A DNA stretch of 64,000 bases, from positions 164,065-228,064 of the forward strand of contig NZ_LMXN01000010.1 of the NCBI RefSeq assembly GCF_001442615.1, written 5' to 3'. The notes beneath the pieces were generated by a model. The model did no database searches, was not told the DNA's origin, and saw nothing but the letters and a program-made list of their open reading frames with translations. A program made the translations under genes and the position numbers. This document shows positions 18,062-26,410 of the stretch, piece after piece (the stretch's first letter is position 1; every line of letters starts with the position of its first letter). Source of the DNA: Algoriphagus resistens (GTDB lineage: Bacteria > Bacteroidota > Bacteroidia > Cytophagales > Cyclobacteriaceae).

Positions 18062-19807
18062 TCACTCGACTTTGATCACTTCTACCTTCTCGCTAAGACC
18101 ATTTTCATTGATTGCTTCAATGGTAAAAAAATAAGCCTTGGTGCGGTCCATTGTTTTGAGCCAATATTCGTTATTGCCCAACACCATAATACTGGTATAG
18201 AGTTTATCCGGTGCGGTACCATAATATATAGTGTAAGCATAGGCATTGTCAATCGGTTTCCATTTGAGAAAAGCACTTCGTTTGTCTTTTTCTGTTCGCA
18301 GTACCACAAAATCCTTTACTTTTTCAGGAACATCCCCATTTCCATTTCCAAAAACCCTTAAGCCACTAAGTGCAAATTTTCCTGTAGGCATATGCACATT
18401 CTCCAGCTTGATAAACCTGGCCTGAACAGGCTCAGCCAATTCTACATAATCATGGGGAACATCAGTTAGGTTAGAACTTTTATCCACCAAAACTTTCCAT
18501 TTTTTGCCATCAAGAGAGTAATGCAGCATGTATTGATGGTATTGATCGGTTCTTTTACCCAGACGATCTGATGCGACATCCTGGTCTGCGTAGTTGATCT
18601 GTATGGCATTGATTGTACTTATTCTTCCCAGATCTGTTTGAATCCATTCCCCTTTCTCATCACTTTCAGCACTCCAGTATGTTTTAAGATCCTCATCATT
18701 GGCTTTATTGGCTGTGTAATTTCCTAAAGTAGATGACACAGAGACAGGTTTGTCATAATTAAGCAGCATCCATCCAGTGAATTTGCCGGGAGTAGCTGAG
18801 CTGGGAAGAAAATGCGGATAATCGCCGTATGCCAGATTTGCCCACATCACATCATCCTTGTCAAAGCCGGCAGGCCATATTCCCAACCTTCTTTCAAAGG
18901 TGTTTTTAACCGATATCATGATGGTGCTTACATGCCAGTAGTTTTGCTGATTATCCTGAAAGGTCGCCCCATGTCCCGCACCTCTTGCAAAACCACCAAG
19001 TTTGATACTCAACGGATCAGACTGAGGGGTAAATGGGCCTAGCGGAGAGTCCCCCACAACAACCCCGTCAGCATAGCCACTGAATTCCGTTCCCGGCGCT
19101 CCATATTGCAGGTAGTATTTGCCATTATGTTTGGTCATATGAGCTCCTTCCATAAACGGATCCAGGAATGTATTATCCATATGCTCCCCAAACCTTTGCC
19201 ATCCAAAGCGCTCTGGTTCGAGTAGATACATTTCCTTTCTTGTGCCAATGGGATCCAGTGTTTTGCTATCCAACTCTATCCCGTAGAGCGGATACTTATT
19301 AGAGCTTCCATTATACATATACAACCGTCCATCTGTATCGGTAAAAAAATCCGGATCCCAGCCCCCGATTTCAAACTTCTCCACCAAAGGCTTCCATTTA
19401 TTTCCAATCGGGTCAGTGCTCATCCAGACCGTAAAGTCTTTTTCATAAGTTGAACCCATTACGATCAGCGTATCTCCCATAACACCTACTGCTGGAGCAC
19501 ACAATTCATCATAGACTTTATTCCAGGGACGAAGGAAAAGTCTTTCATGAAAAGTCCAGTTGAGCAGATCATTGCTGCTCCAATATCCCCACTGGTTGGT
19601 GCTAAAAAGTAAATAATCGCCTTTGTAATTTACAATTACTGGGTCTGCGGTAGCCCGGTGTCTGCCCCATTCGCTGAAGTTCGGGATCGGTGTATAGCCA
19701 TAGTCGATGTTTATGGGGTTGCAGTAGGTAGTCTGTTGCGCATAAAGCGTAAAATTCACTTGAAACAGCACAAAAAACAGTAAGACGGATCGGTTCATAA
19801 TGGGCAT
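18062..19807 (-). CDS. Exported glycoside hydrolase family 43 protein with C-terminal discoidin and Fn3-like domains
   Basis: A 581-residue secreted glycosidase. The signal peptide ends TLYAQ (residue 24); start codons at 19807 and 19798 are both possible. The five-bladed GH43 domain occupies about residues 30-335. Its catalytic elements are visible as RATADPVIV (general base Asp), GGWDPDFFTD and FMEGAHMTKHNGKYY (general acid Glu). Residues about 345-485 form a coagulation-factor 5/8-type C (discoidin, F5/8) carbohydrate-binding domain (STLGNYTANKANDEDLKTYW is its entry). Residues about 490-581 are a fibronectin type III-like module. GH43 enzymes are mainly arabinofuranosidases and xylosidases. 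The gene converges on the susCD-like pair and likely serves the same glycan. Confidence 0.9.
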   Translation of the reverse strand: MPIMNRSVLLFFVLFQVNFTLYAQQTTYCNPINIDYGYTPIPNFSEWGRHRATADPVIVNYKGDYLLFSTNQWGYWSSNDLLNWTFHERLFLRPWNKVYDELCAPAVGVMGDTLIVMGSTYEKDFTVWMSTDPIGNKWKPLVEKFEIGGWDPDFFTDTDGRLYMYNGSSNKYPLYGIELDSKTLDPIGTRKEMYLLEPERFGWQRFGEHMDNTFLDPFMEGAHMTKHNGKYYLQYGAPGTEFSGYADGVVVGDSPLGPFTPQSDPLSIKLGGFARGAGHGATFQDNQQNYWHVSTIMISVKNTFERRLGIWPAGFDKDDVMWANLAYGDYPHFLPSSATPGKFTGWMLLNYDKPVSVSSTLGNYTANKANDEDLKTYWSAESDEKGEWIQTDLGRISTINAIQINYADQDVASDRLGKRTDQYHQYMLHYSLDGKKWKVLVDKSSNLTDVPHDYVELAEPVQARFIKLENVHMPTGKFALSGLRVFGNGNGDVPEKVKDFVVLRTEKDKRSAFLKWKPIDNAYAYTIYYGTAPDKLYTSIMVLGNNEYWLKTMDRTKAYFFTIEAINENGLSEKVEVIKVE

Positions 19808-19948
19808 ATTAAGTAATTAAAGTTACAGAACTAACCTAATTCCCCTTAAAAACGAAGGAAGATTGTGCTGAGTTAATCTCCTACATTATCATTTTGATCT
19901 TACAAAAAAATACCTTAGTTTAAAAAGACCAATTTAGACTCAATCTCT

Positions 19949-20299
19949 ATGAAGAACATAAAAACCTTGTTTGCATTAATTGTTTCAGTGTTATTTCTCC
20001 AACCGCTTGTTGCAGGTTCCATGCTTGAAAAACCCATCGATGCGTGTCAAATGGGAACTCCTTTTTATCAATCTTTTACTTCTAATGAAGATGGCAATGT
20101 AACTTTGACTATTGAAGGCACTTATGATGCCTCCGCCCAGACAGTAGATGTCAATTACTTGTTCCTGTATAAAAACGGAGCCGTTGTGGCTCACTCTTCT
20201 AGTTCTGTATACGCAGAGTTCCCCGGAGGGAATTTGCTTCTTGGAGCAACCGTTTGTGAATTTCAAAATTGCTATAGTTTTGGAATAGCTGCGTCTTAA
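19949..20299 (+). CDS. Small exported protein of unknown function
   Basis: A 116-residue protein with a clear signal peptide (MKNIKTLFALIVSVLFLQPLVAGS). The mature part of about 92 residues is beta-strand-like (NVTLTIEGTYDASAQTVDVN...) and contains three cysteines, two of them in VCEFQNC near the C-terminus. I do not recognise the family. It stands alone, with a 141-bp upstream region shared with the divergent GH43 gene. Codon use resembles its neighbours, so I take it as real. Confidence 0.55.
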   Translation: MKNIKTLFALIVSVLFLQPLVAGSMLEKPIDACQMGTPFYQSFTSNEDGNVTLTIEGTYDASAQTVDVNYLFLYKNGAVVAHSSSSVYAEFPGGNLLLGATVCEFQNCYSFGIAAS

Positions 20300-20360
20300 T
20301 CATATTCAAAAGAAACCTATCCTGAATAAAATTGTCATTTTATTAAAACAATTTGTATTG

Positions 20361-20381
20361 GATTAGTTCTAAAAACTAATC
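20361..20381. terminator. Inverted repeat between convergent genes, possible weak terminator
   Basis: GATTAGTT pairs exactly with AACTAATC around CTAAA. It lies between the small exported protein and the convergent 2H phosphoesterase gene, in an AT-rich 156-bp gap. No strong T run is adjacent. Confidence 0.4.
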
Positions 20382-20455
20382 GTATTCCATTCGTAATTTT
20401 TCTAAAAAAATCCCAACTTTTCCCCTTGACTGTTTCTAAATATAAAAGCTATGTT

Positions 20456-21007
20456 TTATTGCAAGCCTATTTTTAACTCTTTGTGCAAAAGCCAACAACC
20501 GTTTATCTTTTTTAAAAGCAAGATTTTAGAAATCTCTATTTTTCCACAAACCTTTGAATCCGACGAAAACTTAAGAATATCCTGAAAATGGCTTTTTTTA
20601 ATATCTTTGAAAGCAATGGTCATATGGGGATGATAATTTCTGTCACTCAGCTCATCCACAAGATTCAATTCCCTCTTGCAAAAAGTTTTCAGGTCTTTCT
20701 GAAAATCATATAGATCCTGTCCGGCATCCACACCTAAATAGATCACTCTATCCCCAAATGTCTTCACTCCTGCTACAGTCATAGCCATAGGCTCATAACC
20801 TCCAATAAATTTGCTCAGTTTCTCAATCAGCTTATCCTCCTTCGCCTCATTGTAGATGAAAGGCATTTTCACAGTAATATGTGCCGGTGATTTTAATGCA
20901 TATTTGGCCTGGTAGCGATCCCGGATTTCCAATTTTAGCCCGGTCACACGCTCTTGAAAATCCCCTTCGGGTACAATCGCCAAAAAATACTTTTGCATTA
21001 CTTTCAT
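20456..21007 (-). CDS. 2H phosphoesterase / 2'-5' RNA ligase-family protein
   Basis: A 183-residue protein with the two HxT/S-type motifs of the 2H superfamily: HITVKM (His43, Thr45) and HPHMTIAF (His128, Thr130). These histidines act on cyclic phosphodiester or 2'-5' linkages in RNA. The length is that of bacterial LigT-like and YjcG-like proteins. Two starts compete. The ATG at 21007 falls inside a ~95-bp intergenic repeat, while the in-frame ATG at 20998 (MQKYFLAIVPEG) lies just outside it and matches the usual family opening. The substrate is unknown. Confidence 0.82.
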   Translation of the reverse strand: MKVMQKYFLAIVPEGDFQERVTGLKLEIRDRYQAKYALKSPAHITVKMPFIYNEAKEDKLIEKLSKFIGGYEPMAMTVAGVKTFGDRVIYLGVDAGQDLYDFQKDLKTFCKRELNLVDELSDRNYHPHMTIAFKDIKKSHFQDILKFSSDSKVCGKIEISKILLLKKINGCWLLHKELKIGLQ

Positions 21008-21100
21008 ATGATTATATTTTGTCTTTTAAAGGCCATATGGAATCTCGCATGCATTATAATCATCCCAGTGTGTGAGGCTCTGCCTCATGCTCGATTTCAT
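21005..21100 (-). repeat. ~95-bp intergenic repeat, copy 3
   Basis: Read on the minus strand it runs from ATGAAATCGAGCATGAGGCA through GGGATGATTATAATG and GCGAGATTCCATATGGCC to AATATAATCATATG. It has the best hairpin of the family, TGAGGC-AGA-GCCTCA. It abuts, and slightly overlaps, the start of the 2H phosphoesterase gene. Confidence 0.85.
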
Positions 21101-21203
21101 CAAGCTAAATTACCTTGAAAAGGATTTCAATAGGTAAATACAAAAAAAACATTCGATAAACTGGATCAAAGCTTTAAATTAAGGGAATAAACACCAAACA
21201 GCT

Positions 21204-22118
21204 ATGAAGCATTTTTATAAGGCCATGATCGGCCTTGATCTGACTGAGATGGATGATATCCTGATCAAAAAAACGATTGTATACCTGAAGTTCCTTGGAA
21301 TAGATAAATGTTACTTTGTCCATGTGGCCAAGAACCTGGCTATACCTGATGAAGTTCTTAAAAATCACCCAGAGCTATTGGCTCCAGGAGATGAATCAAT
21401 TGAAGCATTGATCAAGGCCAAACTTGATGAGTTTGATTTTCCTGATAGTATGGAAATTGAAGTTTTTGCCGAAGAAGGACCCCATCCTCTTGATACGCTT
21501 CTTCGATGGGCTAAGATCAAGAATGTGGATCTTATCATCATGGGTAGGAAAGAAGAACTTGAGGGGAGTGGATCTCTTGCGAAAGGAGTCGCAAAAAAAG
21601 CCCCTTGCTCTGTTTTACTGTTGCAGGAGAAAAGACCGCCGGGATTGCCTAAGAAAATAATGATTCCTTCAGACTTCTCTGACCATACAGAGTTGATCTA
21701 TGATTTTGGAGAGCGAATCTCAGAGGAACTGGGAGCGGAACTTATTCCTGTCCACTTATACCAAGTGCCCCATGGATACTCTAAGACAGGGAAAACTTTT
21801 GAGGAATTTGCAGAAATCATGAAGGAAAACGCCCGGGAGGACTTCAATCGCTTTATCCAAAAATTCAACCATAAGAATCTGGATTGTCGATTTGTCCTCA
21901 ACGATGGTGAGGGACAGGGAAAAGCCTTACTCGAAGAAGCACAGAAAATAGGAGCAGATATGATTTTGCTGGGATCCCGCGGTAAAACAAAATCAGCAGC
22001 AATTCTTCTTGGAAGTGTCGCTGAAAAATTAGTCATGGTAAATAATGTTTTACCTATGCTGATCTTCAAGAAAAAGGGTGAAACTATGGGATTCTTTGAA
22101 GCGCTGTTTAAAATTTAG
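21204..22118 (+). CDS. Tandem-domain universal stress protein
   Basis: A 304-residue protein with two Usp domains (about residues 4-140 and 150-290). The second domain has the complete ATP-binding signature G-x2-G-x9-G-S in LLGSRGKTKSAAILLGSVA. The first has MGRKEELEGSGSLAKGVAKK, a related but imperfect version. Such proteins bind ATP and respond to stress or starvation. The C-terminus has a short extra tail (FFEALFKI). It is a single gene with a hairpin 40 bp downstream. Confidence 0.92.
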   Translation: MKHFYKAMIGLDLTEMDDILIKKTIVYLKFLGIDKCYFVHVAKNLAIPDEVLKNHPELLAPGDESIEALIKAKLDEFDFPDSMEIEVFAEEGPHPLDTLLRWAKIKNVDLIIMGRKEELEGSGSLAKGVAKKAPCSVLLLQEKRPPGLPKKIMIPSDFSDHTELIYDFGERISEELGAELIPVHLYQVPHGYSKTGKTFEEFAEIMKENAREDFNRFIQKFNHKNLDCRFVLNDGEGQGKALLEEAQKIGADMILLGSRGKTKSAAILLGSVAEKLVMVNNVLPMLIFKKKGETMGFFEALFKI

Positions 22119-22158
22119 CCGATTCTTATCCTGAAGGGACATTTTACCTATTCAGTAC

Positions 22159-22187
22159 ACGGTTTCTCTGGTTAAAAGGGAAACCGT
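22159..22187 (+). terminator. Probable terminator of the universal stress protein gene
   Basis: ACGGTTTC pairs perfectly with GAAACCGT around a 13-base loop and is followed by CTTCATTT. The stem is convincing but the T tract is weak. Confidence 0.55.
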
Positions 22188-22232
22188 CTTCATTTCTCGG
22201 GCTGAATTAAGAAAAGAATCACCCAGGCTGAT

Positions 22233-22240
22233 TACTTTTG
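22233..22240 (+). promoter_or_regulatory. Candidate -7 promoter element for the methyltransferase gene
   Basis: TACTTTTG matches the Bacteroidota -7 consensus TAnnTTTG. It lies 37 bp before the start codon at 22278. I see no good -33 TTG at the expected distance, so this is a partial match. Confidence 0.35.
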
Positions 22241-22277
22241 CACTCATTAATCAGCAGAAACGCCGACAGGGCAACGC

Positions 22278-22949
22278 ATGAGTTTTATTTCAAATATATT
22301 TTTGACCTCCGAAGACCCCAACTCTTTGGGGGCCAAATTCAGACATCAACGACTAAAAGATTTCGAGGATTTATTCTTTCTGAATTATTCTGAAAATGAC
22401 CCGGTCCGAATCTTGGACGTAGGGGGAGCTTCTTATTTCTGGGATAAGAGCAGGCTGCTCTCTCTTCCTAATATCGAAATTGTATTACTCAATCTCAACA
22501 AGCAGAAATCCAACCATCCTAAAATCAACGCTGTAGCCGGAGATGCTACAAACATGCCTGAATTCGGGGAAAACAGCTTTGATCTTGTTTTTTCCAATTC
22601 AGTCATTGAGCATTTATATACCTGGGAAAACCAGAAAAAAATGGCAAACGAGATTATGCGTGTGGGAAAAAAGCATTTCATCCAAACACCAAACCGGTAT
22701 TTTCCAATAGAAGCCCATTACGCGATTCCCTTTGCACAGTACTTACCGCATAACTTCGTATACTTCCTGCTTACCAAAACCAAGCTCAGCAGATTTCAAA
22801 AATGGAATCCTCAAGACGCCCGGCAGTATCTCACTGAGATCAAGCTATTGAACCGACATCAGATGCAGCAGCTATTTCCTGACTCCAAGCTGTATCTGGA
22901 GAAATTTATGGGGATGATCAAATCAATCTCCGCCCACAATCTTTCTTAA
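22278..22949 (+). CDS. Class I SAM-dependent methyltransferase
   Basis: A 223-residue protein with a Rossmann-type SAM-binding region. Motif I reads RILDVGGASYFW, a variant of the DxGxG loop. Motif II is VLLNLNKQK, motif III/IV are GDATNMPE and FDLVFSNSVIEHL. The latter resembles the Methyltransf_11/23 pattern of small-molecule methyltransferases. The C-terminal part (WNPQDARQYLTEIKLLNRHQM) is of the kind that covers the active site. The substrate is unknown. The stop codon overlaps that of the convergent ABC transporter gene by three bases. Confidence 0.85.
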   Translation: MSFISNIFLTSEDPNSLGAKFRHQRLKDFEDLFFLNYSENDPVRILDVGGASYFWDKSRLLSLPNIEIVLLNLNKQKSNHPKINAVAGDATNMPEFGENSFDLVFSNSVIEHLYTWENQKKMANEIMRVGKKHFIQTPNRYFPIEAHYAIPFAQYLPHNFVYFLLTKTKLSRFQKWNPQDARQYLTEIKLLNRHQMQQLFPDSKLYLEKFMGMIKSISAHNLS

Positions 22950-24733
22950 TCCGCAAACTGAAGCCGGACCAAGTTGGCATAAAACCCATCGGCTCTTTCG
23001 AGAAGATCCAAATGATTGCCTTGCTCCACTATTTCCCCATCACTGAGCACATATATTCTATCCACTTTGCGGATAGTCGCCAATCGATGGGCAATAATGA
23101 TGGTGGTCCTGCCTTTCATCAGCTCATCCAAGGCCTCTTGTACCAAAAATTCCGATTCAGCGTCCAATGAAGATGTTGCTTCGTCCAAAATCAAAATTGA
23201 TGGGTCTTTCAGGATGGCACGTGCAATTGCCACCCGCTGGCGTTGACCACCCGAAAGCTTCACCCCCCGCTCCCCTACCAAGGTATCCAACCCTTCGGGA
23301 AATTGGGAAATAAATTGCCACGCATTAGCTTTTTTCGATGCCAGAATAATTTCTTCTTCAGATGCTCCTGGCTTGGCATAAGCAATATTCTCACGAATAG
23401 ATCCCCCAAAAAGCAGGACTTCCTGAGGCACCATACCTACATGCGAACGAAGACTTTGCAAATCCCATTCGTGAAGCTGGCGGTCATCCACTTGGATTGA
23501 CCCTTGCTGCACATCATAGAATCGCATTAAGAGTTGTATGATCGTAGATTTCCCAGCTCCGGAGTGGCCTGCCAAAGCGACTTTTTCCCCAGGGTTTACA
23601 TGGAAAGTAAGCGATTTCAGCACTTCCATTTCAGGACGGGTCGGATAATGGAACCCAACCTGATCGAAGGTAATTTTCCCCTGGAAATTAGCTGCTTTGG
23701 TTCCTGAGACAGGCTCCGGCTCCTCGTCCAATATTTCCAACACCCGCTCGGAAGAACCGATTGCTTTTTGCACCTGACCGTAAATATCCCCAAGCCCGGC
23801 TATAGATCCACCGATAAATGTGGTGTACAAGACAAAAGAAACAAGCTCACCTACGCTCATTTCACCAGAGCTCACCAGGCTTGCGCCGTACCACATAACC
23901 GCTACGATTCCACCAAACAGGGCAAAAATGATAAATGAAATAAATGCCCCCCGGTATTTGGCTGCTCGTAAAGCCACCCCCACTACGCTGTTCAATCCAC
24001 TTCCATATCTGGCAGATTCGAACGCTTCGCCTACAAATGATTTAACTGTGCTGATGGATTGCAGCGTCTCCTCCACTATCACATTCGCCGCTGCAAGTTC
24101 ATCTTGGGTACTTTTGGAAAGTTTTCGGATAAATTTCCCAAAAACCATTGCGATCACTACCAATACCGGAAAAGTAGCCAACATGAATAAGGTCAACTTT
24201 GGTGTATTGACCATCAGGAAAATCACACCTGCAACTAGCGTAACAACCTGCCGGAAAAGCTCAGCAAGCGTAACTGAAAACGTATCCTGGAGCATGCTCA
24301 CGTCTGAGGTGATTCTGCTGATCAATTCCCCGGTTCTACGCTTATCAAAAAAAGTCATCGGCAAGCGTACCATTCTGGCATACAAAGCCAACCGGATATC
24401 CCGCATGGACCGTTCCGAGACCAATGCAAAAAGCCAGACCCTGAAAAAGGAGAAAATGCTTTGAACCGCCAGTATCCCAACCAAAATCAGCGCGATTGAA
24501 TTGATATCACTTACGATCCAATCTGTTCCCTGTGCAGTATCGATAAGCTTACCTGCTACAAAAGGAAACGTAAGCAGCGTAAGTGAGGAAAAAACAAGGA
24601 AAACCAATCCTAAAAAGAAGGCTCCTTTATACGGCATCAAAAATTGAAAAATGCCTCCCAGTTTGCTTAAATTCTGCTTATTCAACTTCCTCTTTTCACT
24701 CTCGTCCAAAGCAGTTCCTCTTTTCTTAGCCAT
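22946..24733 (-). CDS. MsbA-like ABC exporter (fused permease and ATPase)
   Basis: The chosen start at 24733 (MAKKRGTALDESEKRKLNKQ) gives 595 residues, the normal half-transporter length. An upstream in-frame codon at 24853 would add 40 residues of unlikely sequence. The transmembrane domain spans about residues 30-320 with six helices. The nucleotide-binding domain has Walker A GHSGAGKST, the signature LSGGQRQR and Walker B ILILDEATSSLD. Such exporters move lipids, lipid A precursors or drugs outwards. The substrate cannot be read. It faces the methyltransferase gene and is otherwise isolated. Confidence 0.92.
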   Translation of the reverse strand: MAKKRGTALDESEKRKLNKQNLSKLGGIFQFLMPYKGAFFLGLVFLVFSSLTLLTFPFVAGKLIDTAQGTDWIVSDINSIALILVGILAVQSIFSFFRVWLFALVSERSMRDIRLALYARMVRLPMTFFDKRRTGELISRITSDVSMLQDTFSVTLAELFRQVVTLVAGVIFLMVNTPKLTLFMLATFPVLVVIAMVFGKFIRKLSKSTQDELAAANVIVEETLQSISTVKSFVGEAFESARYGSGLNSVVGVALRAAKYRGAFISFIIFALFGGIVAVMWYGASLVSSGEMSVGELVSFVLYTTFIGGSIAGLGDIYGQVQKAIGSSERVLEILDEEPEPVSGTKAANFQGKITFDQVGFHYPTRPEMEVLKSLTFHVNPGEKVALAGHSGAGKSTIIQLLMRFYDVQQGSIQVDDRQLHEWDLQSLRSHVGMVPQEVLLFGGSIRENIAYAKPGASEEEIILASKKANAWQFISQFPEGLDTLVGERGVKLSGGQRQRVAIARAILKDPSILILDEATSSLDAESEFLVQEALDELMKGRTTIIIAHRLATIRKVDRIYVLSDGEIVEQGNHLDLLERADGFYANLVRLQFAD

Positions 24734-25062
24734 TCGTAGATTTTGGTATTGAGGGGACAAACTTAAGGCTTTTTTGCAAGGATTTATTCTGTCTGAGCGA
24801 AAGGTTTGCTGCACAAGGCTTTCAAAACTACCGAGACTAGGCATCTTCCTCAAATCATCGCCACAGCCTACTGGCTCAATAACAAGACATCCCTGATATC
24901 ACGGGTTTCATTCACAGGCGAAATCACCGCAACCAATCAATCAGAATCCACACGGGATCACTTCCACTGGCAGCTTAGAGGATTTCATACCAACTTAACG
25001 GGTATAAATCCTACACACAGGTCATTACTTTAGCTACTTACTTTTAACAATCCCATCCTAGA
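24734..25062. other. 329-bp gap between divergent genes, no gene seen
   Basis: This region separates the ABC exporter from the plus-strand gene at 25063. It contains short open frames on both strands but none with a recognisable start, signal peptide or family motif. The end (ACTTACTTTTAACAATCC) has a near-match to a -7 element (TACTTTTA). I see no repeat or terminator. Confidence 0.5.
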
Positions 25063-25614
25063 ATGAATCGCGTCAACCCTTCCTTTCAAAAAGCCTTCGA
25101 ACTTTATCAGTTTTCCGGAGAAGTGGCAGAATCCGGTAAAAACATGGAAACCCGGGTCTCAGGCGGGGGCGGCGGGGGCTCTACCTATCGCGGATCTGGA
25201 TACGCTGCCCCCGTAAGTATTACTTCACAAACAGTAATCCACGATCAGCTGTTTCTGGTAAACCCAGAGGGGAAAGAAAAATCATTTCAGCTTCAGGACT
25301 TCAACCTGGCATGTAGGAAAGGCAATCAGGTTACCATCCGTTGGTACATCCGCGAAGGAAAGAACCAGGGGCCATACTTCGGGGTCTATAATCACTCTAC
25401 GGGTCAGAATTACATTTCCCATAAAGAGACTAAACGAATGTTTTTAAATCCCCTGATAGTAATCGCACTTGTTCTAGTGGGAATATTTTTCATTTTTCAG
25501 GCAAACTCTTTAAGCCTGTTGATTACCGCAGGCATTGCTTTCCTTATTTGGAAAATCCTCAGCACCTCCAAAAAAGAACGGGAAGAATTCCTGAAGAACC
25601 TGGCTGAGCAGTGA
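25063..25614 (+). CDS. Small membrane protein with glycine-rich linker, function unknown
   Basis: A 183-residue protein. The N-terminal 30 residues look helical. They are followed by a run of glycines in RVSGGGGGGSTYRG and a small beta-rich domain (about residues 52-122; VIHDQLFLVNPEGKEKSFQL, TIRWYIREGKNQGPYFGVYN). Two hydrophobic helices lie at about 127-147 and 149-167, with a charged C-terminal tail (STSKKEREEFLKNLAEQ). I do not recognise a family. It converges on the coiled-coil protein gene with a 12-bp gap. Confidence 0.65.
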   Translation: MNRVNPSFQKAFELYQFSGEVAESGKNMETRVSGGGGGGSTYRGSGYAAPVSITSQTVIHDQLFLVNPEGKEKSFQLQDFNLACRKGNQVTIRWYIREGKNQGPYFGVYNHSTGQNYISHKETKRMFLNPLIVIALVLVGIFFIFQANSLSLLITAGIAFLIWKILSTSKKEREEFLKNLAEQ

Positions 25615-25626
25615 GGAAAGATGCTA

Positions 25627-26226
25627 CTATCTGCCCATTTGCGCATCAACCAACTCACGCTTGAGCTTGCGCTCGCGATCAAGCATATTCTTTCGGTGGT
25701 TGTCAAATTCTTCCTGTATTTCTGCCAAATCTTTTTGTGCCTTTTTGATTTTTTTGAAGCTGGTGAAATACTGAAATGAAAAAACTGCAAGTGCCCCTGC
25801 CAAGGCAGCGACTAAAATCCACATCATAGAAGAATAGACTGTTTTGTGAATTCCCATTCCCAAAAAAGAAAAATTATCTTTTTCGGCGATGGCCTCCTGC
25901 TTTTCAGTTTCTGCCAGGGCCAACGTACTATTTAAATTTTTAATAGAATCTTTTTCGCTCACTATCAAAAGCTTGAGATCACCTACTTCAGCTCGCATCG
26001 TACGCATTGAGTCCAGAATATTGGACTTAAGCTGATCTAAATTAGTACGTTTTACTACTTTATACTCCTGAAAATTATTCGATACACTGTAGATGTATTC
26101 AAACTGACTATCGATCGTTCCAGATTTAAGTGATCCTTTATCATCAGTACTTGCTTGGGCAAAAGAGAAAGAAGGAACAGCTGTCAAACAAATTAAAATT
26201 AGCAACAGGGGCAATACGCTCTTCAT
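25627..26226 (-). CDS. Exported or membrane-anchored coiled-coil protein, function unknown
   Basis: A 199-residue protein with a signal peptide (to about residue 24, PSFSFAQ). A helical segment at about 58-115 follows, then a transmembrane helix at about 133-152 (MMWILVAALAGALAVFSF) and a strongly charged coiled coil to the end (KKAQKDLAEIQEEFDNHRKN...). The topology puts the N-terminal helix outside and the coiled coil in the cytoplasm. Relatives in databases have often been given tRNA methyltransferase names, but I see no methyltransferase motif. It has no clear operon partner. Confidence 0.6.
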   Translation of the reverse strand: MKSVLPLLLILICLTAVPSFSFAQASTDDKGSLKSGTIDSQFEYIYSVSNNFQEYKVVKRTNLDQLKSNILDSMRTMRAEVGDLKLLIVSEKDSIKNLNSTLALAETEKQEAIAEKDNFSFLGMGIHKTVYSSMMWILVAALAGALAVFSFQYFTSFKKIKKAQKDLAEIQEEFDNHRKNMLDRERKLKRELVDAQMGR

Positions 26227-26410
26227 TGGGGAATTAATTTACAAATTAGGGTGAAAGGAATCGGCTTCCAATAAACATGCCTTGGATACAATATATCCCC
26301 TTTTTTTCAAAAGAGATAAAAGACAACCCCCTAATATTTTTTGTTATATATTGATTTTCAGAGAATTATACCTTAAATTAATTAAGATTTTTTAAGATAA
26401 TTTTTTTCCT

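Noticed and set aside
24806..25033. 75-residue plus-strand open frame upstream of 25063
   Set aside because: It overlaps the unlikely N-terminal extension of the ABC exporter, has no signal, motif or ribosome binding site, and reads as non-coding.
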